A DNA stretch of 64,000 nt from Entomortierella parvispora (taxonomy: Eukaryota > Mortierellomycota > Mortierellomycetes > Mortierellales > Mortierellaceae). The notes under the pieces are model-generated. The model worked only from the letters and a program-made list of their open reading frames with translations. It searched no databases and had not been told where the DNA came from. The translations under genes were made by a program, and so were the position numbers. This document shows, one piece after another, positions 37,501 to 48,416 of this stretch (the first letter of the stretch is position 1; every line of letters begins with the position of its first letter). The stretch spans positions 673,263 through 737,262 of the forward strand of contig OY752148.1 in the NCBI GenBank assembly GCA_963573315.1, given 5' to 3'.

Positions 37501-39062
37501 TTGGCGTTTTCGTCCAGGTAGGGTTGCAACTGCCTCATGAATTCAGCTTTCTCCGCTATGAACTCGGGTGTCAATTCCACTTCTGGTGTTTTTAACGGAA
37601 CAATCGGTGGTTTCTCGTCTGTTGGTACCCACCGGAAGTCTTCTCTCCGCGGCTGCTGGAGACGAATACCGCCGATGGTGAATCCTAACAACGAGAATAG
37701 GTCCATACCTATGAGTACGTCAAAGTAGTCGAAGTCCATGACATGCATGTGAACTTCCAGCGACTTTTTGTTGCAGATGAGCTGTACTCTATCGCAAGTG
37801 GTGAAGTCCGGGACTTGCGTTCCAGTTTTGATTAGCGCTACAAATTCGTCCGGTATGGCTCCAAAACGGATGTCTGCATCCTCAGCAAGCCCTCTACTAA
37901 TGAGTGATATTGTGGCGCCGGGATCTAATAGAGCAGTACACATTATACCATTAATCATACAGGGCACCGTGAGTCGGTTGTCTCCTGGTTTTGGTTGCCT
38001 GAATTCATAGACCTTCTTCAAGTCCTTTGGACGTAGATAGTTTTGACGGTTGTCTTCTTTAATGGAATCAGCCTCACGCATGTGAATGTCGTCATGTCGA
38101 TCAAAAGCTGCGACTACTTTATGCTGTGTCTGTCCGTAGGATCGATCGGAGCCACGATTGGTTTGAGTGTGCTCTTGAGCATCGCCTCGGCGATCGTCCT
38201 TGTTACCGTAGCGGCTGCGGTGATCTTGGCGTCTGCCACCGCCAGCACGACGCGATCGGTCCTGCGAGCGTGATCGTGAGCGAGAGCGTTTGCGACCGCT
38301 ACCATTACTCTTCTTCTGCTCTTGGTCGGCCTTACGCTTGAAGCAGTCCTTATAATTGTGTGGCGTTCTTGCATTCTTGCAGGCATCGGTATACCAACAG
38401 TCCGATGCTGACCCAGTCGAGGTGTTTGATCGGCCCGACTTTGTTGACGACTGCGACTTAGATCGGCCTCGCTGTGATTCGTCTCGTCGGTGCCCTTGGT
38501 TGTGCTTTGTCGCTGTACCTGATCCGGAGCCCGATGTGGCCACGTCGGCCTTAAACTGGGACAGGAACCATGCCGTATGGTCAGTTCTGTTGCCCTCGAC
38601 CGCGCCAGGGGTCTCATGGAGGAATTCGAGGTACGCCTTGACTGAGGTCACATTTTCTAACGCGCCATACCTCTTCAGAGTAGCTTGTTTGCCCACGTCC
38701 GAGATATAGCAGCCTAGTGGTTTGATCAGCCACTGGCAGTCCGAGTCCGGGATGTCTGCTGCTTCCATGAGAGGCAAAATCCGGTCGGAAAACGCACGAA
38801 TTGATTCCCCGTGGTCAGGTCGCATCCTGGTGACGATGTCGGCTACTTTGGAGCTCACCGAGTCAAACCGGATGGCCTTGTGGAGGGCCTCGATGGCTTT
38901 GCTCCAGGTCCTCTTATCAATGGGAACTTTCGCGATCTCGGACTCATAGTCCTTGGCGAGCCCAATCTTGACAAGGGACATCGGAAGGTAGGACCATGCT
39001 ACCTTATCGAACAATGCATCCGTGAGATGCAGTCGTAAAGCGCGCTTGATGTCCTCCTTGAA
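34557..39062 (-). CDS. B Gag end and Pol (protease, RT, RNase H, integrase, chromodomain)
   Basis: Continuation of the frame that starts at 48416, joined across C2 in phase. It holds the capsid end, a divergent Cys/His motif CWYTDACKNARTPHNYKDC, and an Arg/Ser-rich basic stretch. The protease has ALLDPGATISL (DPG active site), and the RT has VCLDPRTLNKQL, TFDLSQAYHRM and YVDD. RNase H has VATDASGVGIGAVLYQ and FTDHRPLTYIH. The integrase has an HHCC finger and core (VAVDLAEFD, VQSDNGSEFV, SNGVAERFVRT). The chromodomain is YEIDMILDHS..YTVQWKGYD, with a non-canonical tail. A Lys-rich C-terminus follows. No stop or frameshift is seen. Confidence 0.9.
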   Translation of the reverse strand, partial: FKEDIKRALRLHLTDALFDKVAWSYLPMSLVKIGLAKDYESEIAKVPIDKRTWSKAIEALHKAIRFDSVSSKVADIVTRMRPDHGESIRAFSDRILPLMEAADIPDSDCQWLIKPLGCYISDVGKQATLKRYGALENVTSVKAYLEFLHETPGAVEGNRTDHTAWFLSQFKADVATSGSGSGTATKHNQGHRRDESQRGRSKSQSSTKSGRSNTSTGSASDCWYTDACKNARTPHNYKDCFKRKADQEQKKSNGSGRKRSRSRSRSQDRSRRAGGGRRQDHRSRYGNKDDRRGDAQEHTQTNRGSDRSYGQTQHKVVAAFDRHDDIHMREADSIKEDNRQNYLRPKDLKKVYEFRQPKPGDNRLTVPCMINGIMCTALLDPGATISLISRGLAEDADIRFGAIPDEFVALIKTGTQVPDFTTCDRVQLICNKKSLEVHMHVMDFDYFDVLIGMDLFSLLGFTIGGIRLQQPRREDFRWVPTDEKPPIVPLKTPEVELTPEFIAEKAEFMRQLQPYLDENAKIDPSSHCTLPSMVVELKVGPDCKVQERPRQFYSQTEKDEVDKTVKQWLKDGVIVPVKGHCPYNSTLTMAARRDLEGKILKHRVCLDPRTLNKQLLDTDQFPLPKIADLHTKVAGKARYSTFDLSQAYHRMRIAELSQILTAFTYDNQQYKFARAPFGLKPLTSIFQRGMAELFGDADFADNYVDDIVAHTDETESHLEHCITVVKRLTEAKLIINQEKCNFYSTEILMLGYIVNRHGRMINPKKIANIYSWAYPRNKKMVQRYLGLFNYFREYIPLYSVLAAPLEALRNKRGTFSLSKEEKRSFDKLRRSIILAPCLCFPDFSLPFYVATDASGVGIGAVLYQLPNGDESKINYISFQARALHKSEKNYPAYKKELLGIVFALNRFHQYLWGRKFTLFTDHRPLTYIHEQKELPQIVTNWKETIFNYDFECIYRPGILNVLPDALSRAFTEEDDPTKEREDYDMDMVPDGHPSVAAVTRALKAATIDRANTSPEASSGPDLKIGTRFVMDEAYMQEFVSDDVSHEVVLREEERELILSRTHEFGHPGTGAMVKAIQATGKTWPKLKEDCLKWVSGCTQCQYFNIARKGYHPLRPIHARLPGEHVAVDLAEFDTSTSGNKFVLVTVDICTRFVFLEPLPNKEARTIAQALFKLFCGIGFPKIVQSDNGSEFVNSLCKLMNQKLKIDHRLSTPYHPRSNGVAERFVRTMKDNIKKQLQGRRDQWDNYVPMAQLQLNTRAASLHNSTPFSLFYGRSFATLTDFSAVESHLLTDEENEQRLEYLTKLVYPAISDYSTGTQTAMASKFNRTHRLRDFQPGTYVMAKEDVPGSKIDAKYHGPYKVLSRSTHGSYTLLDPMSEKLPRQYSPEQLKQVTQALDVQSAESYEIDMILDHSLSKEGMLYTVQWKGYDSSHNQQLSYDQFDSKNIIDKYWKSKRMDNPHAAKRIIRIRDNREKKLQKQVRDEQAKAQSSQANKSRKAKVRN

Positions 39063-39066
39063 CCGG

Positions 39067-40108
39067 TGTGATGTTGTCTAATGTAAGTATAGTCTAAGGT
39101 CAGCAATGAGCTGGAAGCGAAATTGATAACGAGAAGAAAGATGACTAACAAAAATCGTCGCTTACAGTTGATAGGGACTTTGCTCTCAGGGCCACAGGGA
39201 TCAGGCACAACGCTGTTGTATGATCAGATACAGTCTCAAGGAGATAGTACTGGAGATAAACAGGAAGGAGAGAGAGTCAGCAAAGGGATCAAAAGATAAG
39301 TAGAACGAACTGGATGAAAACCAAGGACCACATACCGAAGAGCAGGCAGGTCCTAACGGGATCCAAACAGGAGAACAAAGACTACAAGGCTAAGAGCACG
39401 ACGGCGACTATACTATACTAATAACAACACAGGGGATGGGATGGGATCTAGTCAGTAAAGCAAGGCAAAGGAGATTCTATCTGGGAAAGGGGACAAGGTC
39501 GCCTAACTGAGGGTTCAGAGGAGACTCCGAGATATAACGAGGAGGATGGTTGGTCCCCAAGCACCAATGAAGGCCTCAGGGTGGGTTGCCAAGATCATAA
39601 CAGGTCCACTCAGAAGAGATATGACATCGTAAGTGTACCTCGCAAATGGCCAATTGATATCGGATAGGCGAGGGTCCAGGTGATCCTACGGAGCGCTCGG
39701 AGGGCGGTACAGGACTTGATCAAGGAGGGCTGGCACACGGATGGATATGTTGCGAGAGTGGGCAGGGAGGATCAAGGGAACACAAAAGGTCTGGGGGATA
39801 TCCAGGGAACAGTCAAGGCCCAGGGATTCGTATATTGCAACGGCGTCCAAAGGCTGATGGGGTTGAATATTGCAGCAACGCCAAGGGTAACTGCGAGACA
39901 GATACGAGCAGAAGGGAGGTGTTCTGGTGATCAACAAGGTACAGGAGGGAATCGTAAGGGGAAAAGGCAACCAGGAGCAAAGTGGACTTTGCTCCCTTTT
40001 TTATAGAAAACAGAAAACAGGAACAAAAATAAAAAAATAACTAAATACTAAAAATAACTCTCTCTATCTCGCTCGCGTGGATCTGGGACCTGGATCCACT
40101 ACACCACA
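39067..40108 (-). repeat. C2 3' LTR (1042 bp)
   Basis: Reverse complement of the C LTR, matching 23492-24533. It includes the intron-like segment near its left end (about 39078-39165). Confidence 0.94.
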
Positions 40109-40205
40109 CCGATCCCAGGGTCTCTTTCTCACATCGTCTTATGTGAGAGCAAGCCAGCGAGTGTCTCTAGGGAAGCTGATCCCCAAAGGCGTCCTCCAGA
40201 TCTAT

Positions 40206-43200
40206 TTAATCCTGGGTGTCACGTTTGTAAGGCTTAAGACGAGCATGGTTGACAGGGCGACCTCCAAAATATCGATGCCATTGCCCCTCAACCTTCTCGC
40301 CCAATCGATAGGCACCTCCAGGCAAAGCTTCGAAGATGGTTAAAGGGCCCTTCCAACGAGGTGATAGCTTGCCACTCCATTGCTTCAGAAGTGCGGACTG
40401 ATGGACCAAGACCTCGTCTCCGACCTCATATTTCCGAGGGAGGGGTAGATCAGCAGCTTCAGTGGACCACTTGTGTTCATTAATAATCCTCTGATGAACT
40501 TCAGCACGCAAAACTTCCAAGATCTCACGTCTCTCCTCGTCGACTTCCTCGCGTTCATTCATATCCATCTTCCGAGTGTGATCTATATCCCATGGGAGGC
40601 GAGCTCGTTGACCAAAGAGGATTTCGAAAGGAGATACGCCTCTAGTCTGCTTGATCTGAGTTCTCCAAGTCCATGTAACACGGTCCAAGATAGTAGCCCA
40701 GGCACTCTCAGCCAAACCATCATGCTGAATGATACGAGCCAATTGTCGTACCATAAAACCGTTATATCGCTCCACCATTCCATTGGTCTCTGGATGATAT
40801 GCAGAAGCAGGGTCGAGATCGATTTCATGATTGATACACCACTCCTTGAAGGCTCCCGCAGATAGAGATGATCCATTGTCCGTGATGATGCGATGGGGGT
40901 ATCCATATTGTCGAGCCCAATGCTTTTCTACAGTCCGGACGATAATATTTCCTGCTAAAGAAGCAAGGGCGACAGATACAACCCATCCAGAGAGATAATC
41001 CACCATATTCAAAACAAACCGCTTGCCATTAGACATCGGTAAGGGTCCAACTGCATCCAGGCCCAAGGTATGGAAGATCGTTTGAGGTGGCGGCAAACGA
41101 TGGAAACGATATCGTGTTGGATCGCGCGTTTGAAAGCGTTGACAAGCGTCGCAAGTCGAAAGGTGCTTCTTAACGTCTGCGTACATGCCCGGCCAGAAGT
41201 ACCCTTCGGCAATGAGTGTATATGTTGCGACCACTCCGAGATGACCCATGACAGTAGATCCATGAGTGTTCTCCAGCACGCTCAAAACTTCACCTGGTGG
41301 TACATACTGGCGTGGGCTACCACCAGATGTGCGTTTAAATAAACGCCCTTGAGTGACAAAGTACTTGGGAAGCATGCTCATGATCTTCCCCCTAGTGACC
41401 TTATCCAAATATGTCAATGGGTCCCCTTGCAAAGCTGCCACAATCGAAACAAAAGGCTCCTGATCCTCTGAAATCAGCATAGTCCTCATAAGCCGCTTGT
41501 TCTCCTCCATCTCCATTGCATCCTCCATTCCTATGTCTGGCAAATCTTCACCCGTGATGTTCTTATGATGAATACGGGAGAGCGGATCCGAGTCTTTCAT
41601 ATCTCGCCCCGGACGATGGTGGATGGTGATCCTGAACTGAGCAATGATGAAGGTCCATCGAGTGAGGCGTGCACTTTTGGAAGAGAGGTTGTGCAGATAT
41701 AACAACGCTCGATGATCGATGAAGACATGAATCTCCTTTCCCTCCAACAGATGGCTATGCTTGGTTAAGCAGTACACCAATCCTAACAGCTCACGCTCAG
41801 TGGCGAAATATCTTGACTCGGCCCCAGATAATTTTCGGCTCCCAAACACTATCGGCTGATACTTGACATGGATATCAATCCGCTCATCATCTTCGGGGTG
41901 CAGACAGTGTGCAATTACATGGCCAGAAGCAAAATCTGAGGTGTCGGCCGAAATAATAACTGGGCGTCTATGATCCATCATGACCAAAACCGGAGCAGTA
42001 ACCAGAGCGATTTGAATGGCACGAAAGGCTTCTGTATACTTGGGGTCTGACAACCATTTGTCGACAAAGGCCTTGGGATCCTTGTGCAATTTGTACAGCG
42101 GGAAGAGTGGAGCAGCCATGGCAGAAAAGTTGGATATGAAATCGCAGAGGAATAAGGCAAACCCGACAAATCCGCGCAACTCTGTCACATTTTGCGGAAC
42201 CGGCCAATATTCCATCTTGGATAGCTTCTTTGGGTCGGCCGAGATATGATCATTCCCGACGATCCGTCCCAAAAACTCGCGCTGCTTCACAAAAAATGCT
42301 GATTTCTTGCCAGAGAACGATCCATTGAACTCATCCATCCGCACCAACACTTCTTCCACAGTCCGAAAATGAAGGGGGAATTTGGCATCTCCGGTAGCCA
42401 TGTCGTCCACAAAATTGCTGAGTCGATCCTTGATAGAATTAAAGACCTCGCCCATGTGTCGAGTGTACCATTGCATGGAGTCAATGAGGCCCATCGGTAA
42501 TACATTGTACTCGTACAGTCCGTCTGGGAAAGCAACGGCGGTGAGAAAGCGACTGTCTTCGGCAATGGGCGATTGGAGGTATCCGTCCTTGCAATCCCAA
42601 AAAGATAAGAATTCGCATCCTTGCAGCTTGTATATCTCAGTGATAGGGTCCGGTAAGGGCCAGGCCATGGGGGCAATTAATTTGTTGACAGGGATAAAAT
42701 TAATGCACACCCGATAAGATCCATCCTTCTTCTGAATCAGGAGAGGGTTGCAAGAAGCAGGTGAGCCAGATCGCCTCATTTTTCCAGCCCTGACCATCTG
42801 GTCTCGATACTCGCACAAGGTCGCAATTTGTCCGGGCGAGTATTTTTTGTTATATGCGCGCGGAAATTTGGACCCAGGTTTGAGGTGAAAAGAGGCAGGG
42901 GCTTCCAACATATCTGCATCCAACGTCCTAGACATCTCCCCTTCCTTGGGAAAACACTCCTGGTGCTCCTGAAAAATGCGTTGGATTTCAGGCAAGTTGT
43001 CGTGAACCTCTTGGATATCTCCCACGTATACTGATCGCTCCTCCAGGCCGGGCAACAATATGACCGGGGTGTTAGTCAAACGATCACGACAGCGGGGAGC
43101 CTCCAAATGAAATCCGTATGAATTGTTGACCATTATCGGGGCCGCATCAAACATAGGATCGCTGATCTTCGATGAGGCCGTATCCGAAGAATCTGAAATT

Positions 43201-44858
43201 GACAAACAAGAGGTGGGTTGTCGTCCATCCAAGGCAGGGGGATCAGGGAAGACGGCGCGCAAGAACCAACAATTGACGATCTCCTCATTCTCATCGTCCT
43301 TCTTGAGTTGTCGCGCATCAGTCCGCTCAACCTTGCCCTCCTGAATGCTTCGAATGAGTAGGGCATACCCTTCGTCGTCGTTTTCTTTGTCGTCGGTCGA
43401 AGAATCCTCCTCATCTGTGTCCGACTCGTCTGATGAACCGTCGGTGTCACCCTCTTCACTTGTTTCTATCACCGGGTCCTGTTGTTTATCTTGGATGGGG
43501 AGACGAGAGACTTTCGGGGTGGTTCGAGCACGTCCATCGATCACGATCTTGAAGCCTTGTATTTGCAAACTAGTAACGGCGGTGGCCCAATCTGTATATC
43601 CTCCACAGGCTTCAAGGAAAGGACGACCCAACAGAATATTGAAGTCGACGGACTCGACGATCACACAACCGGCCGGGATCATGATACCTTGGATATCGAT
43701 AGGCACGCTCGGTGCCTCTCCAGCCACGCCTGCATTCCCCGTCAACCCTTTCAAAGTAAACGACGAATATGGAGTGTGGTTGGTGATGCCAATCTGCTCC
43801 AAGAACCCGCGACGGATGACATTGACGCAAGATCCTCCATCAAGTAAGATATCGCACTTGGTTCCCATAATTGCGGCTCGGAATCCATGAGTGTCTGTCT
43901 TTGATCGTTCAACACGATTCAAAAATACACGCAACTCTTCCGCTTCAGACTCCCCGAGGGGCAGGGACGGATATTCTTCACTGAGTAAAATTCGCTCCTC
44001 ACGCGGTACAGTCTTCAACGATGCTTGAACGGTTCGGCGGATGCTGGGGGATAACTCCATTAGTTGACCGATGGTAAGACCCTCAACCTTAGTGGTCCTT
44101 AAGCACTGACGGATGTCAAACGGCTGTTGGTTCAACTGCAAGACGATGGGGTTGGGAAGAGACTTTAGAAATGCCTCGTCCGACTCGCGTGTCCGGCCAG
44201 ATTTCTTTTTCTTGTCCGTCCCTTTTTTGCTGTCCTCTTTCCCTTTTTGGCTCTTGCTGCTCTCTGATTTCTTTTTTGTTCCAGTGTGCGGGGGTGGCTT
44301 AGCTCGGTCTTTTTCGTCCCAAGTGTTCTTCGGTCCTGCTGACGCACTCATGCTCGGGCCAGCATCTCCATCTCCATTCACTTTTCTTGCCGCCATTGCT
44401 TTTCGACCCTCCCTCGGGGGAACCATCATCCTTCGCAAGCCTCCATCCACCTCATCCTCCTCCTTCTCATCTCTCTTGGCTTGTCCATTGTCCCTCTGCG
44501 CCTTGATTGCGTTCTGGGCAGCGATTGTACGTTCGAGCCGGGCCAGGTTTTCCGCAGCAGATGGGCCCTCGACCGCAAACGTCACATTACTCTTGGGACG
44601 GACAGGGATCTCGACGGCGGTCATCATCTCTCGTCGAGAAGGAGGATCTACATCCATCGTGGATGTCTTGGATTCAGCATGTTGAATGGTCTTCGGGCGA
44701 TGCATGCTGGGAGGGCCGAGGCGGTTGGTCAAAGCCGGGGGTTGCTTTAGGACCTGGGCGGAAGCGGTCGGTCGGGGTATACCTCTAGGCGGCGGTGCTT
44801 TTGCGTAAGGTAATGAGTTGGTTGGATTGCGTGGGGAGGAGCGAGCTGCTACCAACAC
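40206..44858 (-). CDS. C2 Pol
   Basis: 1550 residues, same domains as C1 Pol: DGG-type retropepsin, RT with FVDD, RNase H, HHCC/DDE integrase, no chromodomain. The only residue difference I find from C1 is Ser instead of Cys two residues before FVDD. The full open frame and lack of lesions support function. Confidence 0.93.
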   Translation of the reverse strand: MLVAARSSPRNPTNSLPYAKAPPPRGIPRPTASAQVLKQPPALTNRLGPPSMHRPKTIQHAESKTSTMDVDPPSRREMMTAVEIPVRPKSNVTFAVEGPSAAENLARLERTIAAQNAIKAQRDNGQAKRDEKEEDEVDGGLRRMMVPPREGRKAMAARKVNGDGDAGPSMSASAGPKNTWDEKDRAKPPPHTGTKKKSESSKSQKGKEDSKKGTDKKKKSGRTRESDEAFLKSLPNPIVLQLNQQPFDIRQCLRTTKVEGLTIGQLMELSPSIRRTVQASLKTVPREERILLSEEYPSLPLGESEAEELRVFLNRVERSKTDTHGFRAAIMGTKCDILLDGGSCVNVIRRGFLEQIGITNHTPYSSFTLKGLTGNAGVAGEAPSVPIDIQGIMIPAGCVIVESVDFNILLGRPFLEACGGYTDWATAVTSLQIQGFKIVIDGRARTTPKVSRLPIQDKQQDPVIETSEEGDTDGSSDESDTDEEDSSTDDKENDDEGYALLIRSIQEGKVERTDARQLKKDDENEEIVNCWFLRAVFPDPPALDGRQPTSCLSISDSSDTASSKISDPMFDAAPIMVNNSYGFHLEAPRCRDRLTNTPVILLPGLEERSVYVGDIQEVHDNLPEIQRIFQEHQECFPKEGEMSRTLDADMLEAPASFHLKPGSKFPRAYNKKYSPGQIATLCEYRDQMVRAGKMRRSGSPASCNPLLIQKKDGSYRVCINFIPVNKLIAPMAWPLPDPITEIYKLQGCEFLSFWDCKDGYLQSPIAEDSRFLTAVAFPDGLYEYNVLPMGLIDSMQWYTRHMGEVFNSIKDRLSNFVDDMATGDAKFPLHFRTVEEVLVRMDEFNGSFSGKKSAFFVKQREFLGRIVGNDHISADPKKLSKMEYWPVPQNVTELRGFVGFALFLCDFISNFSAMAAPLFPLYKLHKDPKAFVDKWLSDPKYTEAFRAIQIALVTAPVLVMMDHRRPVIISADTSDFASGHVIAHCLHPEDDERIDIHVKYQPIVFGSRKLSGAESRYFATERELLGLVYCLTKHSHLLEGKEIHVFIDHRALLYLHNLSSKSARLTRWTFIIAQFRITIHHRPGRDMKDSDPLSRIHHKNITGEDLPDIGMEDAMEMEENKRLMRTMLISEDQEPFVSIVAALQGDPLTYLDKVTRGKIMSMLPKYFVTQGRLFKRTSGGSPRQYVPPGEVLSVLENTHGSTVMGHLGVVATYTLIAEGYFWPGMYADVKKHLSTCDACQRFQTRDPTRYRFHRLPPPQTIFHTLGLDAVGPLPMSNGKRFVLNMVDYLSGWVVSVALASLAGNIIVRTVEKHWARQYGYPHRIITDNGSSLSAGAFKEWCINHEIDLDPASAYHPETNGMVERYNGFMVRQLARIIQHDGLAESAWATILDRVTWTWRTQIKQTRGVSPFEILFGQRARLPWDIDHTRKMDMNEREEVDEERREILEVLRAEVHQRIINEHKWSTEAADLPLPRKYEVGDEVLVHQSALLKQWSGKLSPRWKGPLTIFEALPGGAYRLGEKVEGQWHRYFGGRPVNHARLKPYKRDTQD

Positions 44859-44938
44859 ATTTGCTTCTTCTTCTTCTAACGTTTCTCCATGGATAGGGTC
44901 AGGGGGTTCATGGCTTGGAGTAGTTCCATGGTCCCCTT

Positions 44939-46402
44939 CTAAAAATCCATCTCAACCTCAACGTATCCAAAGTAGTAACAGCGAACGTTGAAGTCTTCCA
45001 CGCCAATACCGTTGTCAATCATGGACTCAACCAACAGAGTCTGGTTTGTCTTCGGAGCAGGACAGTCTCGTGCTAAATGCCCTGTCTGCTGACAATTGTA
45101 GCATTGTCTAACCTCCGGGGCACTCTTCTCGCCAGAGTATCGAGTGGTGGGAGGCCCGGCGGGCCTAGGGATGGATCGATTACCCTTGCTGATAAGAATC
45201 TTCATGCGTTCCATTTCTCGAGAGAGGTGATCAAACTCGTCCTTGGATACAGAGTTCTTCAGGTCGGTCTTATCCTTGTTGGTAGTTGTCGAGGTAGTAC
45301 CAGCCCTGGAGGTTGTGACAGTCGTGGATTTGGTCCCGGTCGTCTTTCTGTCATCGGTGGGAGTCTTCTTAATGGTGCTGCTAGCTTCGGCTTCATCCTC
45401 GTCTTCGGGTGATTCTTCCTCATCGCTTGATTCGTCCGATTTGTCATCATGGCGGGCTAAATACAGCTCGTACATCTTGAGGGCACATTTATCGGCCTGG
45501 GCCATCATCCAATCTAGGTTGTCCCCGTGGTGAATCCTCCTGGCGATGTCCGGTAAGAAGAGATTCTTGAGATAAGCCCTTCGAACGCCTGCCTCGTCAT
45601 ATACCCCTTGTCCTTGAAGTGTTGCCTCCAGATATTGGCGGTTCAGGATAGAGAAGCGGTTGTTAAATGCTTTCACTGATTCCTTCTTGGTTTGTTTGCA
45701 CTTGTCTAGCAAGACTAGGGAACCCGATAATAGTTGATCGCGAACGGACATGAAGGTTTGACGGAAGTCTCGGTAAATGGCCTCAGGGTAAGCTCGGGGA
45801 GTCGCTTGGAGGAGTTGGACAAACCAGGATTGGGTCTCGTCGGTCCCCATCGAAGCTCCAAAGGACTCGACGGTTCTTGAAATACGCGCCTCAGGGCTGA
45901 GGTTGGTGAATTGAGTACCAGCCCATAGTTGATATTGTCGTAACCATACCTCTGCCTTGTGCTTTTTTGGATTGAACTTTCCGTGCGAGCAAACGCGTGG
46001 CTCTTTTCTGTCCTTGAAATCCATGTGCGACATATGCGCTCTGGGGGCATCCTGATATTGATGGTCCCATGGTTCACGGGCTCCGTCATCTCGTAGGTTG
46101 GGTGATCTCGTGTTCGGTCTAAATTGTTGTTGGGGAGAATGCTCCTCCGCTTCTGGGGCTGAGTCGAAGGGTTGCGCGTATCTCGGATGTTGGTTTGCAG
46201 TCATTAACTCGATTCTTCTCAGGATCCGGTTTACTGCATTCTCAATGACTCTCTCCTCTCTTTCCGTGGCCACGAAGTGATTGGGGCCGCCTGTCGTAGA
46301 ATCCAGCGGTTGGTTGAGAAGGTGGTTCGGGACTTCTCCTTCCATACGCATATCGACCAACACAGGGGATGGTTGTTCCTGACTACTGGCGTTGTCTGAC
46401 AT
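44939..46402 (-). CDS. C2 Gag
   Basis: 487 residues, identical in my reading to C1 Gag, with the capsid domain, acidic and Thr-rich linkers and knuckle CYNCQQTGHLARDC. The stop follows GATTTT as in C1. Confidence 0.93.
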   Translation of the reverse strand: MSDNASSQEQPSPVLVDMRMEGEVPNHLLNQPLDSTTGGPNHFVATEREERVIENAVNRILRRIELMTANQHPRYAQPFDSAPEAEEHSPQQQFRPNTRSPNLRDDGAREPWDHQYQDAPRAHMSHMDFKDRKEPRVCSHGKFNPKKHKAEVWLRQYQLWAGTQFTNLSPEARISRTVESFGASMGTDETQSWFVQLLQATPRAYPEAIYRDFRQTFMSVRDQLLSGSLVLLDKCKQTKKESVKAFNNRFSILNRQYLEATLQGQGVYDEAGVRRAYLKNLFLPDIARRIHHGDNLDWMMAQADKCALKMYELYLARHDDKSDESSDEEESPEDEDEAEASSTIKKTPTDDRKTTGTKSTTVTTSRAGTTSTTTNKDKTDLKNSVSKDEFDHLSREMERMKILISKGNRSIPRPAGPPTTRYSGEKSAPEVRQCYNCQQTGHLARDCPAPKTNQTLLVESMIDNGIGVEDFNVRCYYFGYVEVEMDF

Positions 46403-46537
46403 GGTTGATTGGTTTGTCAGGGTGGGGCTGGATTCAAATGTGGGACACTAGTTGTTCTCGAATGATCAGAGCCTTCTTTTAATCTCAGACGGTTGAGCTT
46501 GTTTTTTGCCCAGGTTCTCCACCAAATTGGCTTCGGG

Positions 46538-47579
46538 TGTGATGTTGTCTAATGTAAGTATAGTCTAAGGTCAGCAATGAGCTGGAAGCGAAATTGATAA
46601 CGAGAAGAAAGATGACTAACAAAAATCGTCGCTTACAGTTGATAGGGACTTTGCTCTCAGGGCCACAGGGATCAGGCACAACGCTGTTGTATGATCAGAT
46701 ACAGTCTCAAGGAGATAGTACTGGAGATAAACAGGAAGGAGAGAGAGTCAGCAAAGGGATCAAAAGATAAGTAGAACGAACTGGATGAAAACCAAGGACC
46801 ACATACCGAAGAGCAGGCAGGTCCTAACGGGATCCAAACAGGAGAACAAAGACTACAAGGCTAAGAGCACGACGGCGACTATACTATACTAATAACAACA
46901 CAGGGGATGGGATGGGATCTAGTCAGTAAAGCAAGGCAAAGGAGATTCTATCTGGGAAAGGGGACAAGGTCGCCTAACTGAGGGTTCAGAGGAGACTCCG
47001 AGATATAACGAGGAGGATGGTTGGTCCCCAAGCACCAATGAAGGCCTCAGGGTGGGTTGCCAAGATCATAACAGGTCCACTCAGAAGAGATATGACATCG
47101 TAAGTGTACCTCGCAAATGGCCAATTGATATCGGATAGGCGAGGGTCCAGGTGATCCTACGGAGCGCTCGGAGGGCGGTACAGGACTTGATCAAGGAGGG
47201 CTGGCACACGGATGGATATGTTGCGAGAGTGGGCAGGGAGGATCAAGGGAACACAAAAGGTCTGGGGGATATCCAGGGAACAGTCAAGGCCCAGGGATTC
47301 GTATATTGCAACGGCGTCCAAAGGCTGATGGGGTTGAATATTGCAGCAACGCCAAGGGTAACTGCGAGACAGATACGAGCAGAAGGGAGGTGTTCTGGTG
47401 ATCAACAAGGTACAGGAGGGAATCGTAAGGGGAAAAGGCAACCAGGAGCAAAGTGGACTTTGCTCCCTTTTTTATAGAAAACAGAAAACAGGAACAAAAA
47501 TAAAAAAATAACTAAATACTAAAAATAACTCTCTCTATCTCGCTCGCGTGGATCTGGGACCTGGATCCACTACACCACA
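46538..47579 (-). repeat. C2 5' LTR (1042 bp)
   Basis: Matches the C2 3' LTR. Its outer end CTACACCACA abuts the second CCGG. Confidence 0.94.
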
Positions 47580-47583
47580 CCGG

Positions 47584-48416
47584 ACTACTTTCTTAGCAAT
47601 CTCGAGTAAGGCTTGGTCCTTGTCGGTGCTGAGAGTGTCACGCTCGATGTCTAGTATCGGCTGGTTCTTTAACTCGACATGTTTTAGTTTAGAAAAATCA
47701 ATAGTTTTCGTACCTTTAAACACCGGGATATGGTCGATCTTATAGATGGACTTAATGGCTGCGTGAACTGGGTCTGACGGGTCCCATTTGATGACGTAAT
47801 CATCGATGGTTAGCGCCGCCCGTTCCGCGCCAGTCATTTTAGCCTCAGACGACGAGGTCGATCGGTCCCCTTCGAGATCGTCGGCATTGGCCTTGAAGGC
47901 TGCTCGGAGAGCTCGCTCGGCATCGTGGCCACTGTCCTCGAGAAGCCGGACTTGGACTTGGATGTCCCCTCGGATCTCGGTCCTGGTGTCATCGAGTATC
48001 TTGAGCTGAGCCTTTTCACGTGCCGAACCGAGCCGAAGTGCCTTGACAGCCTTGACCGCTTGTCTGTGTCGGTTGTTGAGGTGGGTGATGAGGAATAACT
48101 TACGCGACGCCTTGGCTCGATAGCTCTCGACTTGTCTGCGTAGTCCTTGCTCAGACTCGTCGTAGTCGTCCTCGTCCTCGGATTCGGATTGGGCCTGATC
48201 ATCTAACTCCATGTCCTCCATGATTTTCGAGAGGCGGTCACTGATGTCGTCATCATGCGAGTCGTCTTCAGTGGTGTCATCATCCTGGTGCATTTCCGTA
48301 TCTTCGTCGATGTCGTCTCTTTGGTCGGTAGTTTCTTGATTGACCGCACTGTCTGCCTGCTGGCCATCAGTCTCCGAGATTGGTGCCGTCGCGGTGGTCT
48401 TTCGTTTAGGCGGCAT
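47584..48416 (-). CDS. B Gag N-terminal part (cut by C2)
   Basis: ATG at 48416. The first ~100 residues are acidic and disordered (many Asp/Glu, DDDTTEDDSHDDD). A coiled helical stretch with basic residues follows, then the start of the capsid domain (DDYVIKWDPSDPVHAAIKSIYKIDHIPVF). Codon 279 (CGG) uses the target CCGG, and the frame resumes at 39062 as Phe-Lys-Glu-Asp, giving a continuous polyprotein of 1780 residues before C2 arrived. Confidence 0.88.

Larger units (their letters stand above)
39067..47579 (-). mobile_element. C2: complete C element (8513 bp)
   Basis: TSD CCGG (39063-39066 and 47580-47583), inside the B gag-pol frame. LTRs are at 39067-40108 and 46538-47579. Gag and pol are intact. 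Confidence 0.96.
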